64,000 nucleotides of DNA from Allium sativum (GCA_030737875.1 CM060925.1:484591514-484655513); one strand, 5' to 3'. Counted from the first letter of the stretch, positions 23,843 to 35,939 are shown. The notes: generated by a model from the sequence alone, not told the origin. Numbers and translations: made by a program.

Positions 23843-25032
23843 CCAAAATTCCTTTGATTAGCTTGCACTTGGTATCACCAAATTGATTTCCCAAACTAGC
23901 ATCATCGAGCTTTACAGTTGATAAGAGATTGAGTCGCATGTCTGGAGCATGCCTTACATCTTTGAGAATTAGCTTACATCTCGTATTTGGTATAAGGATG
24001 ATGTCCCTTTTTCCGATAATTTTGCTTCCTCCTTGATTCCCCATTGGACTTTACCAAAGTCTCCCCTTTGGTATGTTGTGAATTAAGAAGCTTCTGTGAA
24101 GGGTAACATGAAAGGAAGCACCAGAGTCGACGAACCATAAAGTGTCATTAAAGACGATGTTTAGAAGATTGTATTTCCAATGAGATATAAATCTTTTTCC
24201 TCGTCTTTCATAATGAATGTGGTCTTTTCATCATTTTTCTTTGTGGGATTAAACCGCTCTGGCTTGACGTTACTCGCATGTTGATCTTTCTCGAAAAACC
24301 GACACTCTGGCCCCTTATGACCCGCCTTGTCGCAATCATAGCAAGTAACTCTAGGGCGAGACTTGGATCGTCCTCGAGAGTGATCGACCTCGTCTTTTTT
24401 TGTGTTCACGCGTTCCATCTTTACCTCGTCTGTCAATGAAGTTTGCCTCTGACTGAGTGCTCGAACCTCATTCTTTCCTCCTAGTTTTTTCATTTATAAT
24501 ACCATCACCGATAGTATTTTGGTGAGTTTTCCCCCCGGCGCTGAATTGTTGATAGTGACAACTAGTGTGTCCCAACCCTTTAACATGGAACTAAGGAGTA
24601 GAAATGCTTGCATCTCGTCTTCGACCTTCATGTTGACCTTATTTAGATGAGTTACGAGCCCCTTGAAATTGTTCAAGTGCTCCATCATGCATTCACCATC
24701 CTTATACTCCAACCTTATTAGCCGTCGAGCAAGGAAGGCCTTATTCCGAAGTATTTTCTTTTGCATTGACTCGAGTTTTGTCCATAACTCAAAAGCATTG
24801 GTGTAAGTAGATACATGTTCGAAAAGAGATCGATCGATGTACTTATGAATTATGATCGTTTTCGATTCCAAACCATCCATGTCTTGTCATCATTTCCTTC
24901 TGGCTTGTTCTTCATGATGATGGATTCATGCAAATCCTTGCAATAAAGATGATGGATTATCGTCTTCCAATAGGAGTAATTGTCGATCGTAAGCTTAAAC
25001 ATGTCGCGTTCAAAGGTAACAGTAGCCTCCAT
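23843..25032 (-). pseudogene. Truncated Ty1/Copia gag and protease start
   Basis: Reads on the minus strand from an ATG at 25032. Gag of the UBN2 type occupies about 24880-24494 (LWTKLESMQ, FKGLVTHLNK). A CCHC knuckle lies near 24350 (CYDCDKAGHKGPEC). The protease region is near 24130, and the segment just after it at 24044-23843 (DVRHAPDMRLNLLS) is the pre-integrase part. Frames break at about 24870 and 24490. The element is cut off at 23843, with integrase and RT missing. Primer site and LTR lie directly upstream on this strand. Confidence 0.88.
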
Positions 25033-25071
25033 CTTGATGCGCACTAGATATCGATGTTTTAAGTGAAGATG

Positions 25072-25083
25072 GCTCTGATACCA
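25072..25083 (-). other. Primer binding site of the Copia element (tRNA-Met)
   Basis: Minus strand reads TGGTATCAGAGC, three bases from the LTR end and about 40 bases before the gag start. Confidence 0.88.
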
Positions 25084-25085
25084 AT

Positions 25086-25468
25086 TGTTAGGAAATTCGC
25101 CTATATTCTTTTGTGTAATGAAGATGAGAATTAGACTATAGGAATGCAAGACAAACTCTTTTTTATATTAGAAAATGGATAATTACAGGGTAGTTTTATT
25201 TTGTGGAGAAACTTTTATGTGTTTTCTTAGATTGCATATTACAAATGCCACCAACCACTCCTATCTGTACTAGTAATAGCTAAGTGCTAAATTATTCTAG
25301 AACACTCTCTAATTCTTTTCCATTTTTCCAACTAATTTATATCCTTATCCAATTCTTTATATACTTCTTCTCCATAGCTCTAGAATTTTGTCCCTTTTGA
25401 GTTCTTTTTTGGGCTAAAACTTAATTATGCCCACTATTTGTTTGGGCTAATGGACATAACATCCAACA
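25086..25468 (-). repeat. Copia 5' LTR (383 bp)
   Basis: On the minus strand it begins TGTTGGATGTTATGTCC and ends GGCGAATTTCCTAACA, so TGTT…AACA termini are present. A TATATAAAG box sits at 25355-25363 on this strand. The matching 3' LTR is absent from the window. Confidence 0.87.
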
Positions 25469-26025
25469 AAAACAGAGTTAGATGGGAATGAAGAAGAATA
25501 ATTCTCATTTTGATCGGGATTAGAAACAAATATAGGATTATTAGAGATTTTCGTGGGTGTCATGGTTGCAACACACAAACAGGCCCATCCCAATGGCAAG
25601 GCGAGCGAGACCTTCGCCTAGGACAACACTGTCGAAGGTGGTCGGAGGGGAAATAATATGTTATAAAAGCTTTTATATAACTTGAATTAGTAGGATAGCA
25701 GGACAATATACTAAAGAAAATGTATGGTGCGGTCGTTTGAGTCTCTCGTTGTACTACAGCTTGAGCAGGTTCAATGGTAGGCATTAACAATTATTATTTT
25801 TTCTTTTTTTCTATGAATTTTTTTTTTTTATTGAGAGCGCTTTATTGGAATTAGCACAAAGTTGATTTGCATTTTTAACTTGCTTACAAACATAGAGATA
25901 TTTATACACTCTGGTTTCTGTTTCAATCCATCACACAAGATTTTAAGTAAAATTCACAAACAAACTTCTAAACTGTCATGTCTTTTTCTCAACTAAACAA
26001 ACCTAAATGAATAGACAGTGGATCA
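25469..26025. other. Intergenic sequence
   Basis: No gene or element recognised. Contains a T-rich run at about 25796-25832. Short ORFs here have no support. Confidence 0.6.
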
Positions 26026-26147
26026 CCTGGACCGAAATCTCACGGACCCAACCAAATGCATCCGGCTCCCTGATTTTCGGTGGGTTCTACCGAAATCAAT
26101 GGTCAAGATGCATTTGGTTTACTGAGTCCATGGGATTTCGGTCCAGG
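26026..26147. repeat. 122-nt imperfect inverted repeat (hairpin) upstream of the kinase gene
   Basis: Left arm 26026-26062 (CCTGGACCGAAATC…CCAAATGCATC) pairs with right arm 26107-26147, with three mismatches and a 4-base indel. The loop holds a second stem: GATTTTCGGT (26072-26081) against ACCGAAATC (26089-26097). It could be a small foldback MITE or a hairpin RNA source. No clear target duplication flanks it. Confidence 0.8.
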
Positions 26148-26869
26148 AAATTCAAGCACAAATGAATAAGGGGTGCTGAATTTTTGAACCGTTGATTTCC
26201 GTGACCTGTAATCATCAGTACTTTTTTCCACTCGTAATAATTCAAATAAAATTGACGACTTACCTCCAAACATAGTGCACCCATCACTCCCTCCCTTACC
26301 AAAGTTACAAAAACTCAAAGTTTCAAACAAACATTTAAACAAATAAAACCCGTCACCATCTACACAAATAAAAACTCAAACTACCACATCAACTTAAAGG
26401 CATACGAATTATTTTAACCTATAACTTTATATTTCTCAATCCGTATAATGATAAAATAAATAGAAGGCTAAAAATGAGGAGTAACTTCCAAATGTTGGGC
26501 ATCCTCCAACCATTCTCTCCCTGTCTCCACCCCACCAAAAATAGCATAAAATTTACAGGAAAAAAAAAAATAAAAAAAAATAAAAAACATTTTATTTTTT
26601 CAATAAAAATAACATTTTACACCAAATAAGCAAAAACACAATTAACTCCAACCCACATTTCCTTCCTAAGATTCAAAACACAAAAAAGAAAGGGAAAAAG
26701 AAAATAACTGCTCAATAATCCAGGGAAAACAAGAGAAAGAAAAATCAGATGAGAAAGCGTCGTGAAGGGCAAGAGAGCCACAGACCATTGTAATATGCAA
26801 AAGAACCGCACCAAGGCGTGGGACACCTCCTTCATAAAGAAATCGAATATTTTCCACCTACCTTGGCGC
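26148..26869 (+). promoter_or_regulatory. Upstream region and 5' leader of the kinase gene
   Basis: AT-rich, with an A-rich run at 26561-26596 and a purine-rich (AAGAGAAAGAAAAA) segment at 26729-26745 typical of a plant leader. No definite TATA box can be assigned. An in-frame upstream ATG is present at 26795. Confidence 0.4.
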
Positions 26870-29644
26870 ATGCACCGTGGGATGTCGGTAGCCCCAACGA
26901 CGGACGACATAACCACAACGTCATCGACGGCCACCATCAACTACCCCAACGGCGACACCTACGTCGGCGAGTGTACCCTCCCTAACAATGTCCAGCACGG
27001 CCAGGGCCGGTACACATGGAAAAATGGCAATGAGTACGTAGGGCAGTGGTGTAACGGGTACATGCACGGCAAAGGTTCCCTGATATGGTGCAACGGGAAC
27101 CGTTACGATGGAGGGTGGGAGAACGGGAGGCCCATGGGGAATGGGAGCTTTAGGTGGGGGGACGGAGGGCTGTACATAGGGATATGGAGTAGGGACGAAG
27201 ATGGCGAGGAGGATTTGAAGGGCATTTATTATAATTCGGGGAATGGGGATGGGGATAGGGACCCTAGGGACGTTTTGGAGAAGGAGTTGCCTAAGTTGGT
27301 GGTATATAGAGGTGACTCTAGTGGTGGTGGTGGTGGAGGTGGTGGGATGAGAGGGGTGGTTAAGAAGCAAGGGGTTACTATTTCTAAAGGGCATAAGAAT
27401 TATGAGCTCATGCTCAATTTGCAACTTGGCATCAGGTAACTATCGGTTAGATGCATTAAGGTTTTTCTCAATGGTAGCACCTTGACAATGTGATCGAATG
27501 CCGTGAATTTGATTACGGTTTAAAATTATACTACACTAGTGTCTGCAATGTAAGATTGTTTAAAATGTCATGTAAAATGGAGATATTATGTTGAGACATA
27601 AACTATTTGTTATTAAAATGTAATTAGAGGTCAATACCCATCAAATTTTGAATTACACTGAGTTAATGTATGCCTGTTGCACTTGTATAGTCTGTGTTTT
27701 TATGATATTTACTTAATATTCGCAAATGTGATCATTTGATCAGAAAATTCAGTTGAAAAGAGTTGGTGCTAGACACATGATTCCGTATGCATTTAGAGAA
27801 AATATCTGTCAATTTTATACCTGCAGGGGATGGAATGAATTCTGAATTTCATTATTATTGCTCTAAAAATGAGTATACAGGCATGCTGTAGGAAGACAGG
27901 CAGCACAAGCTGCGACATTAGATCTGAAATCATCTGCTTTTGATCCTAAAGAAAAAGTCTGGACGAAATTTCCACCCGAGGGATCGAAATACACGCCTCC
28001 TCATCAGTCCTGTGATTTTCGATGGAAAGATTATTGCCCTTTGGTATTCAGGTATTAATGTGCACCTCAGTAAGATTAGTATAGATTTTGCGTGGGACTA
28101 GTAATTTACGGGGAGGCTATGTGTGTTATTATCAGGACACTCAGAAGACTGTTTAAGGTCGATGCAGCTGATTATATGCTCTCAATCTGTGGTGATGATG
28201 CACTTAGAGAGCTGTCGTCTCCAGGAAAGAGTGGTAGTTTTTTCTACTTGACAAACGACGATCGGTACATGATAAAAACGATAAAGAAGGCTGAAGTTAA
28301 AGTTAGCTCCTAACCAAAGTATCCTTATTTCATCTTCTTTATTTGGGCATGTCTAGAACTTGACGTTTAGTTGTATTTCAGGTTCTCCTTCGTATGCTGC
28401 CAGCTTATTTTAAACACGTCCGTGCTTACGAAAATACTCTAGTAACGAAGTTCTTCGGTTTGCATTGTGTTAAACTAACTGGAGCAGCTCAGAAGAAGGT
28501 AAGAAAAAAGGTAGAACCTTGGTATAAACCTGCACCAATTTACTGATATGCAATGCGTACTTCTTTTTAGTACTTTTTTGATAGGAAAATATTGTAAAAG
28601 ATAAAATCAACGGTTTCTTTACATTGGTATAATACAATGAAACTTTCCAGGTTCGATTCGTGATAATGGGAAATCTTTTCTGCTCTGACTATGCAATCCA
28701 GAGGCGTTTCGACCTAAAAGGATCTTCGCATGGGCGTATAACTTCTAAACCAGAATCTGAAATAGACGAGACCACCACGTTAAAAGACCTAGACCTTAAC
28801 TATATATTCCGGTTGCAATCGTCTTGGTTCGAAGAGTTCAGAAGGTAATGTACTTTTTTTCTGTTGAATTCATTTTCCATTTAACATATACCTGTACTAA
28901 TATTATACATCCATTTGTTTTTCTCCTTTCAGACAAGTAGATAGAGATTGCGAATTACTAGAACAAGAGAGGATCATGGACTATAGTCTTTTGGTTGGTC
29001 TTCATTTTAGGGATCCGGATGATGCAGACATCGATTCAACAAGGTAGTATCAGGAGACAGGATCACTTTCCCCGAATTTAAATGCATTCCAAAAACACTG
29101 TCATTAAATCATATATCCATGCACTTTGTGAAAATTGTATGTGCTAAATGTATTATTAGCAAAAAATCATTAGATCATTGATCTAATATTTCAGACTCGT
29201 GGATGTTTCCCTATTCCAATGACAAGTAGTGGCTGAGCCTACACTACCATTCCAGAACATCAAGACATAAATTTATCAAATTTTACACAGTGGTTCTATT
29301 TTAATTTTTCAAGAAGAAGAGGTTAAGGTGCGCTTATCATGTTTAAAATGTGAATTTTACACAGGACAGACGCCAGATTAGGAATTGGAAATGAAGCCAG
29401 GGTAGAAAAAACAGTAAGAAGCAACGAGAACGAGCTTATTGGTGAACCTACTGGGGAAATGTACGATGTGGTTTTATTCTTCGGGATCATTGACATACTT
29501 CAAGACTACGATATAAGTAAAAAGCTGGAGCATGCATACAAGTCTTTTCAGTATGATGCAACCTCAATATCAGCAGTTGATCCAAAGCAGTACTCGAGAA
29601 GATTCAAGGATTTCATATATAAAGCTTTTGTTGAAGATTTGTGA
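26870..29644 (+). CDS. PIP5K: Phosphatidylinositol-4-phosphate 5-kinase with MORN repeats (7 exons)
   Basis: Makes PI(4,5)P2 from PI4P at the plasma membrane, feeding phospholipase C signalling, actin and vesicle traffic. Exons: 26870-27435, 27881-28051, 28136-28301, 28382-28498, 28651-28844, 28933-29043, 29365-29644. All introns are GT-AG and the joined frame gives 534 residues. Exon 1 holds about four MORN repeats ([30 protein letters not shown]), a Gly8 run, then the kinase start ([17 protein letters not shown]). Later exons carry [32 protein letters not shown] and the YSRRFKDFI end. Sequence is closest to the PIP5K1/2 type, but it is short: those have seven or eight MORN repeats and a longer insert after the DYSLLVG motif. 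Start uncertain: ATGs at 26795 (559 aa), 26870 and 26882 (530 aa; best context, G at -3) are all in frame. Confidence 0.93.
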
Positions 29645-30869
29645 ATGAATAAGGAGTGATTTAGCTGATATTATGGCAGTTTAGTCTTCGTTAAATCAAG
29701 AACGGAGAACAAACAACATTCAAGGAGCTGGTCATAGATCAAATTTGTTATTCGAGAAGTATCGAACACACAGCTGATTCTGCATTTTAATGTAAATAGG
29801 AGGAAGAGGCGTCACACGGTTTCGACAATACTGTTAGCTTAGAAGGTAGTATAAACATATGTAATCAAATGAGAGCCATAAAACGTAAGTATATGCAATA
29901 TACCATGTTTTTGTAATCAGTTTTATAGAAATTCCAGGAATGCTGCTTAACTAGCTTTGTTGCTCTTCGCGCTGTTCACCATAAAACCAACATTGCATTG
30001 TAAAATGTGGTGTGTATCTCATCAAAAATTGATTTCTTTACAGAAATTTTTCATTCATCTATTTATTGTTTTTGTCCAAAAAAAGAGTGATGATCTGGCC
30101 ATCTTACCTTCACAAAATGAGGGCAAAATTGAAGAAGTTGTTAGTTTCATTTGTTCATTTAAAATTATGTAGTCTAAACCTTTGATCGCCAGATGCCTTC
30201 ACTAAGAGTTATTAATCTGATAATCCATCTGATTACTTGTAGACCATTCAAATTTTGATTGACTGTAAGGTTCAATGGCATATTAACGAACAGGTTGTAT
30301 TGTAGAAGGGCAAATAGGCATTTTGTCTAACAATTCATTCCCTATTATTGCTCCCGGTGCCACCACGACCACCGGCAGCAGTCTTGGGGGTATTATGGTT
30401 AAACAAAAGCATCATGCGGGATGAGGAGACGGCTCAGTGCACATCATAGACGGTGCCCAGAAGTGATCAGATGATGTGTGCATGTGCACACATGCATGGT
30501 TGTACATGTTCGACCAAAATCCAGTTTTAATGGCTGAACTCTTTTGGTCCCTTGAGAAGTTTTGTTAATGGTTTGTGGTGACATTGATTGTTTTAGATAT
30601 CTTAATGATTGTATAAATAAAAGTGGAGATCAAATTATATGATTATTATAATTTGAACTGAACAGGAAAATACCTAAAGGACAAAATGAACAAAAAATTG
30701 TTCCATAAGAGACTAAAAAATATTATAAACTCCTTCCTAAAAAACGATTGTAAAGTAGGTCAATAGAATTAAATTATTGAATAATTTCATATGATTATGC
30801 AATTATGTATTGCAGATATTTACGCAATTATGTCAAAATATAACATAAATGTCTATAATTATTTTGTGA
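29645..30869. other. 3' flank of the kinase gene and intergenic sequence
   Basis: Includes the 3' UTR, whose end I cannot place. No coding region recognised; AT-rich with no clear repeat. Confidence 0.55.
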
Positions 30870-31075
30870 AAAACGGTGAGAATTTCCGTAATTTTTTGGT
30901 GAATAATTGCGAAAATTTCCGCAACTTTTTTAGTGAATGATTGCAGAAAGTTATGCAAATTTTTGTTGAATAATTACGGATATTTCCGCAATTTTTGGAA
31001 ATAATTACATAAATATCTAAAATTATTCATTAAATAATTGCATAAATTTATGCAATAGTTAGTTCACTTAATCAT
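30870..31075. repeat. Degenerate AT-rich repeat of AATTGCGAAAATTTCCGCAA type
   Basis: About five imperfect copies, roughly 36 bp apart, of a partly palindromic unit (GAATAATTGCGAAAATTTCC then GCAATTTTT). Looser copies start near 30775. Confidence 0.65.
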
Positions 31076-31515
31076 AGGGACTTAATAATTATATGCTTTT
31101 TTTGGATGGATGTTTTATCTATTTTAAAACTTAATATAGATTTTAGCCAAATCCCTCCTTATGATTTAATGTAATTATATTACCCATGAACATATTGAAA
31201 AGAACTAATGCATAATTAATAAAATCAATTGCTGTAAAATTGTCCATTTTTAACCTACTACTTGACTAGTCCAAAATTTGTGATAGAAGTTTGGATTTGT
31301 AAACTTAATGATGCTTGCTAATTAATTGAGAGATAAATGTAACAACTCGGATTTTTTGTACCAAAAAATATTTAATAAATTAAATATGAAAATGATTATT
31401 TAAAAAGTTGATGATCTAAATTCAAAATATATAAGCTATTTAGTATAACTGAATGGTGAAACGATAATGTGAATATTAGAAGTACTAGAATAAGTGAATC
31501 TTGTATTTAATACGA

Positions 31516-31530
31516 AACTAAATTGATTTT
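31516..31530 (+). repeat. SINE target site duplication, left
   Basis: AACTAAATTGATTTT; the right copy at 31727-31741 differs by one base (C for T). Confidence 0.85.
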
Positions 31531-31726
31531 TATTTTTTTTGAAAACCCCGGAGAACCCGGTGGGCTGGTAAACTTATGAGGAGGGTACAGTAAAACCGTC
31601 CGCTAATCCAAGCCCCCAAACCTTCAGGTAAATTTATGTAGGATGGGGAAGCGCATGGTAGAAATTGAACCCGCGACCTTTTACCATGAAGTTAGGTCTC
31701 CTTCCCACTACGCCGCACCCACGGAC
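31531..31726 (-). mobile_element. tRNA-derived SINE (196 bp)
   Basis: On the minus strand it starts GTCCGTGGGTGCGGCGTAGT. It contains an A-box-like GGCGTAGTGGG and, about 35 bases on, a B-box-like GGGTTCAATTTCT, the internal RNA polymerase III promoter of a tRNA-derived SINE. It ends in an A-rich tail (TTTTCAAAAAAAATA). A 15-bp duplication flanks it. It encodes no protein and depends on LINE proteins for movement. It sits in the diverged L1-family fragment L2, so it is younger than that fragment. Confidence 0.85.
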
Positions 31727-31741
31727 AACTAAACTGATTTT
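31727..31741 (+). repeat. SINE target site duplication, right
   Basis: AACTAAACTGATTTT, one mismatch to 31516-31530; host L1-family sequence resumes right after it (GAAGCTTGTA). Confidence 0.85.
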
Positions 31742-32640
31742 GAAGCTTGTATAAAATTCTATTTAAGTAAGACTGATAATAATGAAATATTATCATAAAA
31801 TTGAATTGTTTTGAAACAGATAAAAAGTAAATCGATTTAGTTAGCACGTGAAAGTTGCATTTGTTTAAACTATCTTGGATTTCAACGAGCAAGCTAGAAA
31901 ATGTATTATTGATCGATTTGAAATTACAATACTATAATGTGATTTGATAAGCTAACTTTTGTATATGACCGGATTAGGTCTCGAAACTAAATCCGTCGAA
32001 TCCAAAATAAGGGTAACTAACTATGAATGCCAGTGAACATGTCTTGTTTTTAGAGTTCGCAACAACCTAGATGAATAGTGTTTTTTATTTTTAAAGGACT
32101 CCATAATTCACCATTTGCACAAAACCCTAAACTTAGGTTGTCGCCACCATTGAATTTAAATCAAATTCACGGCCATGATTTCTCTGATCAATCAAAGGCG
32201 TTTCAATCATCGATACCAACTACATTATTCCGCGCCACAGTGAGATTAAGCTAGCATACAACTTGAACGAGCTGGATCTTCGTAGGATGGAGCTAATCAA
32301 GGTGCAAACGCCAATTGATTCATGGTTGATTTCTAATCAACAACGCTGAACTGGAGCTTGCCGTTACATTGGAGGTAGAGGGGGAGCTAGCACTCCATTT
32401 GCTAGTGATGGCACAACACTAGTGGACGGAGGTGGTAGCGTCAGATATATCAATGGAATATGAACGTGTTCATTGTTTTGGCTCACTATGACTACTTTGG
32501 TGGCACGGAGATGACCCGGCACTGGTCAGGGGGATCGCCAGAGGGAGGTGCCATTGGTGGTGGTGGTGCGGTGCCTGTTGACGTAGTAGGGACGGTGCAG
32601 TTTCAAGTTGAACGGGGATGATCTGAATGGATCATAATCA

Positions 32641-34931
32641 ATAACGCAAAATTATGATTAAGCATGTGATTTGTTAAAGGTTAAGTTAATTATAACATTC
32701 CCTTTTTAAGTATCAAAGATAAGCGCTACAGATATTATAGTCATCTGTAATATTAACTTTCAATGGTAGAAAATGAATATGTCAACGCATCATAACATCA
32801 GAGCACATGGGAATATGAAAAAAAAAATCAAAACAACATTCATTACTGATCATTCATTACATTACCCGATTGAATATAGTTAATACAAGATATAACCTAA
32901 AGGGAGATACTGGAAGGTGTCATGTTAGTTTATCAGAGTCAAATATAGAAGATAAACAATCTTTGCCTTTGTATACATCGAAAATAAATATAACACATGA
33001 CTGAAAGAACTCCTAAAATAGTTGAATTCCTTCTGCACATCTCTGAAAGCTTATTCGGCAAAGAATAACCTGGAAACCTTGCTCTCAATCTTCTCAAATG
33101 AACACGCAAAGTTCATGGGGTTGAAATTTTTTTGGGTCAGTCAATATATTGATGTGTAAAATAACTACAATCCCATAGCCAATAGATATATATTAAGGTC
33201 ACGTCGCATAACGGAACTGATTTTCCTTTCACTAATGTCTTATTATATAATCAAAAATCGTATGCTCTTGCACTCATAATTGCTAGGGTAATAATGATGA
33301 TGATGATGATGATAATGATAATAATGAGCAAACGTGCATCATAAAGCGGAGTATCCATCCTTGTTTTCCTGACTAACTACCTTAATGGTTTATGTTAACT
33401 ATCATATTAACAAGTTACCTACTTGTCTATAATTTACCTAATTTTTTTTTAAACTAAGACTACCTATCCCACAATATATAGGATTGCCCATCCCCTGAAC
33501 ATTTAGGTTAACCGCACTCCTGTTTAATTAAAATCAGAAATTTATGCAGAAATCCTTCATTGAATGTGAGTTAACCATATTACACCGCATAATTTTACGG
33601 TAGAATGATTATGAACCTCTCAACACATCTGGATTTACCATCACAGATATTCCATTATTTTGTCCGTAAGATAACTATGAACCAATAATACATATTTATC
33701 CTTACACCTCAAGAATATTTTTAAATCTACTGGTAACACGAATATTTAGATCATTATTTAATTCTAATTAGTGTCCTCAATATGAGTTAATCATGTGCAA
33801 AAACGTAAGTGAATCCCCAGTGATACTTAACAAGCGATAATATGGTTTGCAACTATAAAAAAGAAACAAACGAAAACCCTTGTCGACTGATTTGATGATA
33901 CATGTAAAAAAATATAAGGTTTACTATCGAAAATATAAAAATCAACAAGTGCGACAACTTATGTCGACCGTGTCCTTATCGAATCTTTAACCAAGGTTTG
34001 GAGCTAAAAAAAGACTGAATTGATAGTCGAAGTGTAATGCCCTAGCTTGGGACCAACCCTAATAAAGAGCAATACTGAGTAATACTATCTATTTGACTAG
34101 AGAATAGGACTAATTAGGAGCGATCATCCATAATTTTATGTTAGACGAGTTTCGAATATGTCAATCAGATGTATAAATTTTCTTTCATACCTCATGTGGA
34201 TTGACGTACACAATTCATCTATTATAAAACCAATATAGTTAAGGAACGTATTCAGACCAAATTACAACACATCACAAATAGAATATCACAATATAAAATA
34301 CATATAGATACAACAACAGAATGCAACGTATAAATGTGCAGCATATTCAAATGGTTTCACATGCACCATATACGTGAACAACATGCTCCAAAAGAATAAA
34401 TACACATATGACATTAATATACAACTACACAACTTAGGTAACGGCTTCAAGAAAGGTAATCTATGATAAAACAGCTAGACACTAATCAATAGCAGGCTAT
34501 GACCTAAAACAACTCGGTCTGACCCGAGTATAAATTACACGGGTCAGTCTAACTTAAACACATCAGCCAACACATGATATATGGAAGATAATACCACATA
34601 ATTAATATTTTCTCTCACTAAAAGACGAATATGATCTATACATAAGTAACATATGTTACATGAGATAGGTGCACCAGCTTATTCTCATGGGTCTTATGTA
34701 ATAAATAACACATACAACACACTACAACTAATTCTATCGTTTAGATGACCAAAGCCTAAGGCTATGATGGTTTATAAAATCTCAAATAGAAAATACGATG
34801 AAACTCACATAAGTATAACAAGTTGAACTCAGCCAAGAGTTCTTTACATAATGGTATAATCACCATTAAATAAACATCAAATAAAACGTAATTATGCATA
34901 AAAATTAATATACATAAGATGATGTAACATC
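32641..34931. other. Anonymous AT-rich sequence
   Basis: No gene recognised. Contains a short (ATG)n-type microsatellite at 33292-33327 and an isolated LTR-like TGTAATGCCCTAG at about 34037 that I could not pair with an end. Confidence 0.55.
33292..33327 (+). repeat. ATG/ATA trinucleotide microsatellite
   Basis: Run of ATGATGATG… changing to ATAATGATAATAATG. Confidence 0.85.
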
Positions 34932-34936
34932 ATGAA
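34932..34936 (+). repeat. Target site duplication of G3, left
   Basis: ATGAA, identical to 43879-43883. Confidence 0.9.
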
Positions 34937-35318
34937 TGTAGCAGCTTGCATTTTACGTATCAAAAGATCGTAAAATATTTTTATTTTATTCCCTGAGGGT
35001 TTGATCATTCTCATATATTTATATGTTGCTTATAGGGATGTGAGACATGTCCGTAATCTTTACCAATTTTGTTTGTGACCATTTTGCCTCTGTCAATCTT
35101 GTACATGGCATAACTTTTGACTCAGGTCGAATCAGGTGGTGAGACATGTGTCATTGGAAAGAAAATGATGATTGCCTTTCCGTAGAGTGGTTTTATTAAA
35201 AATTTGGCTCAGCAGTTTGAAGGAAATCACTGTTTTAAGGTTTCTCAGTCGATTGTTCAAATTTTGGGAGCCTAAATGGGATGATTTGGAGAGGGTCATT
35301 AGTGGGTTGATAGAAAGG

Positions 35319-35326
35319 TATAAATA
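35319..35326 (+). promoter_or_regulatory. TATA box of G3 5' LTR
   Basis: TATAAATA in AAAGGTATAAATAGGGG, at the family-typical offset. Confidence 0.7.
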
Positions 35327-35939
35327 GGGGTTAAGAGGGATGAGAAATGGTTTAGTTTCTCTTGTCTCTCATTTTGTGACCTATGTTCCTCCTTCCTCTA
35401 ACACACTTCCACCATTAAAATCGAGATCCAAGCTTAGGAAATCGAAGATCTACACCATTGGAGACTAGATCTACATCATTTTAATAGGGAATTCATCGGA
35501 TCAAGGGGTTTGGTTCGGATTGCTTGCTATCCGGAATCTTAATTCATTGGTTTTAGCTTGTTTTGAAGAATCGATGAGTGGTTTGTATCTCTCACATGGA
35601 TTCAATGAAGTATATGAATGTTTGATCATGTTTTTCATCAAATTCAAATGTTTTATTATAGATCTTTACAATGTCAAGTTCATTTTCATATGAATCACCC
35701 TATGATCTATTTTAGTAAGTTCAAATTGGTAATTCCTATGTCATTTCATATGTTTATGCAAGTTAGATCCGCAATTTAGATCATATGTTCATTTATCATG
35801 ATTTTGAAGTGATTTGCATAATTTTGGTGAAAATCTTCGTATTCATGTTTTTATGACTTCATAACATGCTTATGATTGTGTTGAATGAATTGGGCAAGTA
35901 TATTTCGTCGGTTGTGTCGATTGAAGAAGTTTTGGTCGA

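Larger units (their letters stand above)
31338..32640 (+). repeat. L2: diverged L1-family LTR start fragment
   Basis: Begins TGTAACAACTCGGATTTTTT and follows the first 600 bp of the L1 LTR in order (TTTAATAAATTAAATATGAA, ATAACTGAATGG, GAAGCTTGTATAAAATTCTA). Much more diverged than the two L1 LTRs. The similarity fades after about 32150 and the end is not defined. A SINE interrupts it at 31531-31726. Confidence 0.65.

Noticed and set aside
26762..26794. Upstream extension of the kinase frame from a GTG at 26762
   Set aside because: Plant genes start at ATG; the first in-frame ATG is at 26795.
26921..27424. 167-codon ORF on the minus strand over kinase exon 1
   Set aside because: Shadow of the real MORN-coding exon on the other strand.
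34037..34060. TGTAATGCCCTAGCTTGGG as an LTR start
   Set aside because: No matching end, TSD, primer site or second copy found in the window.
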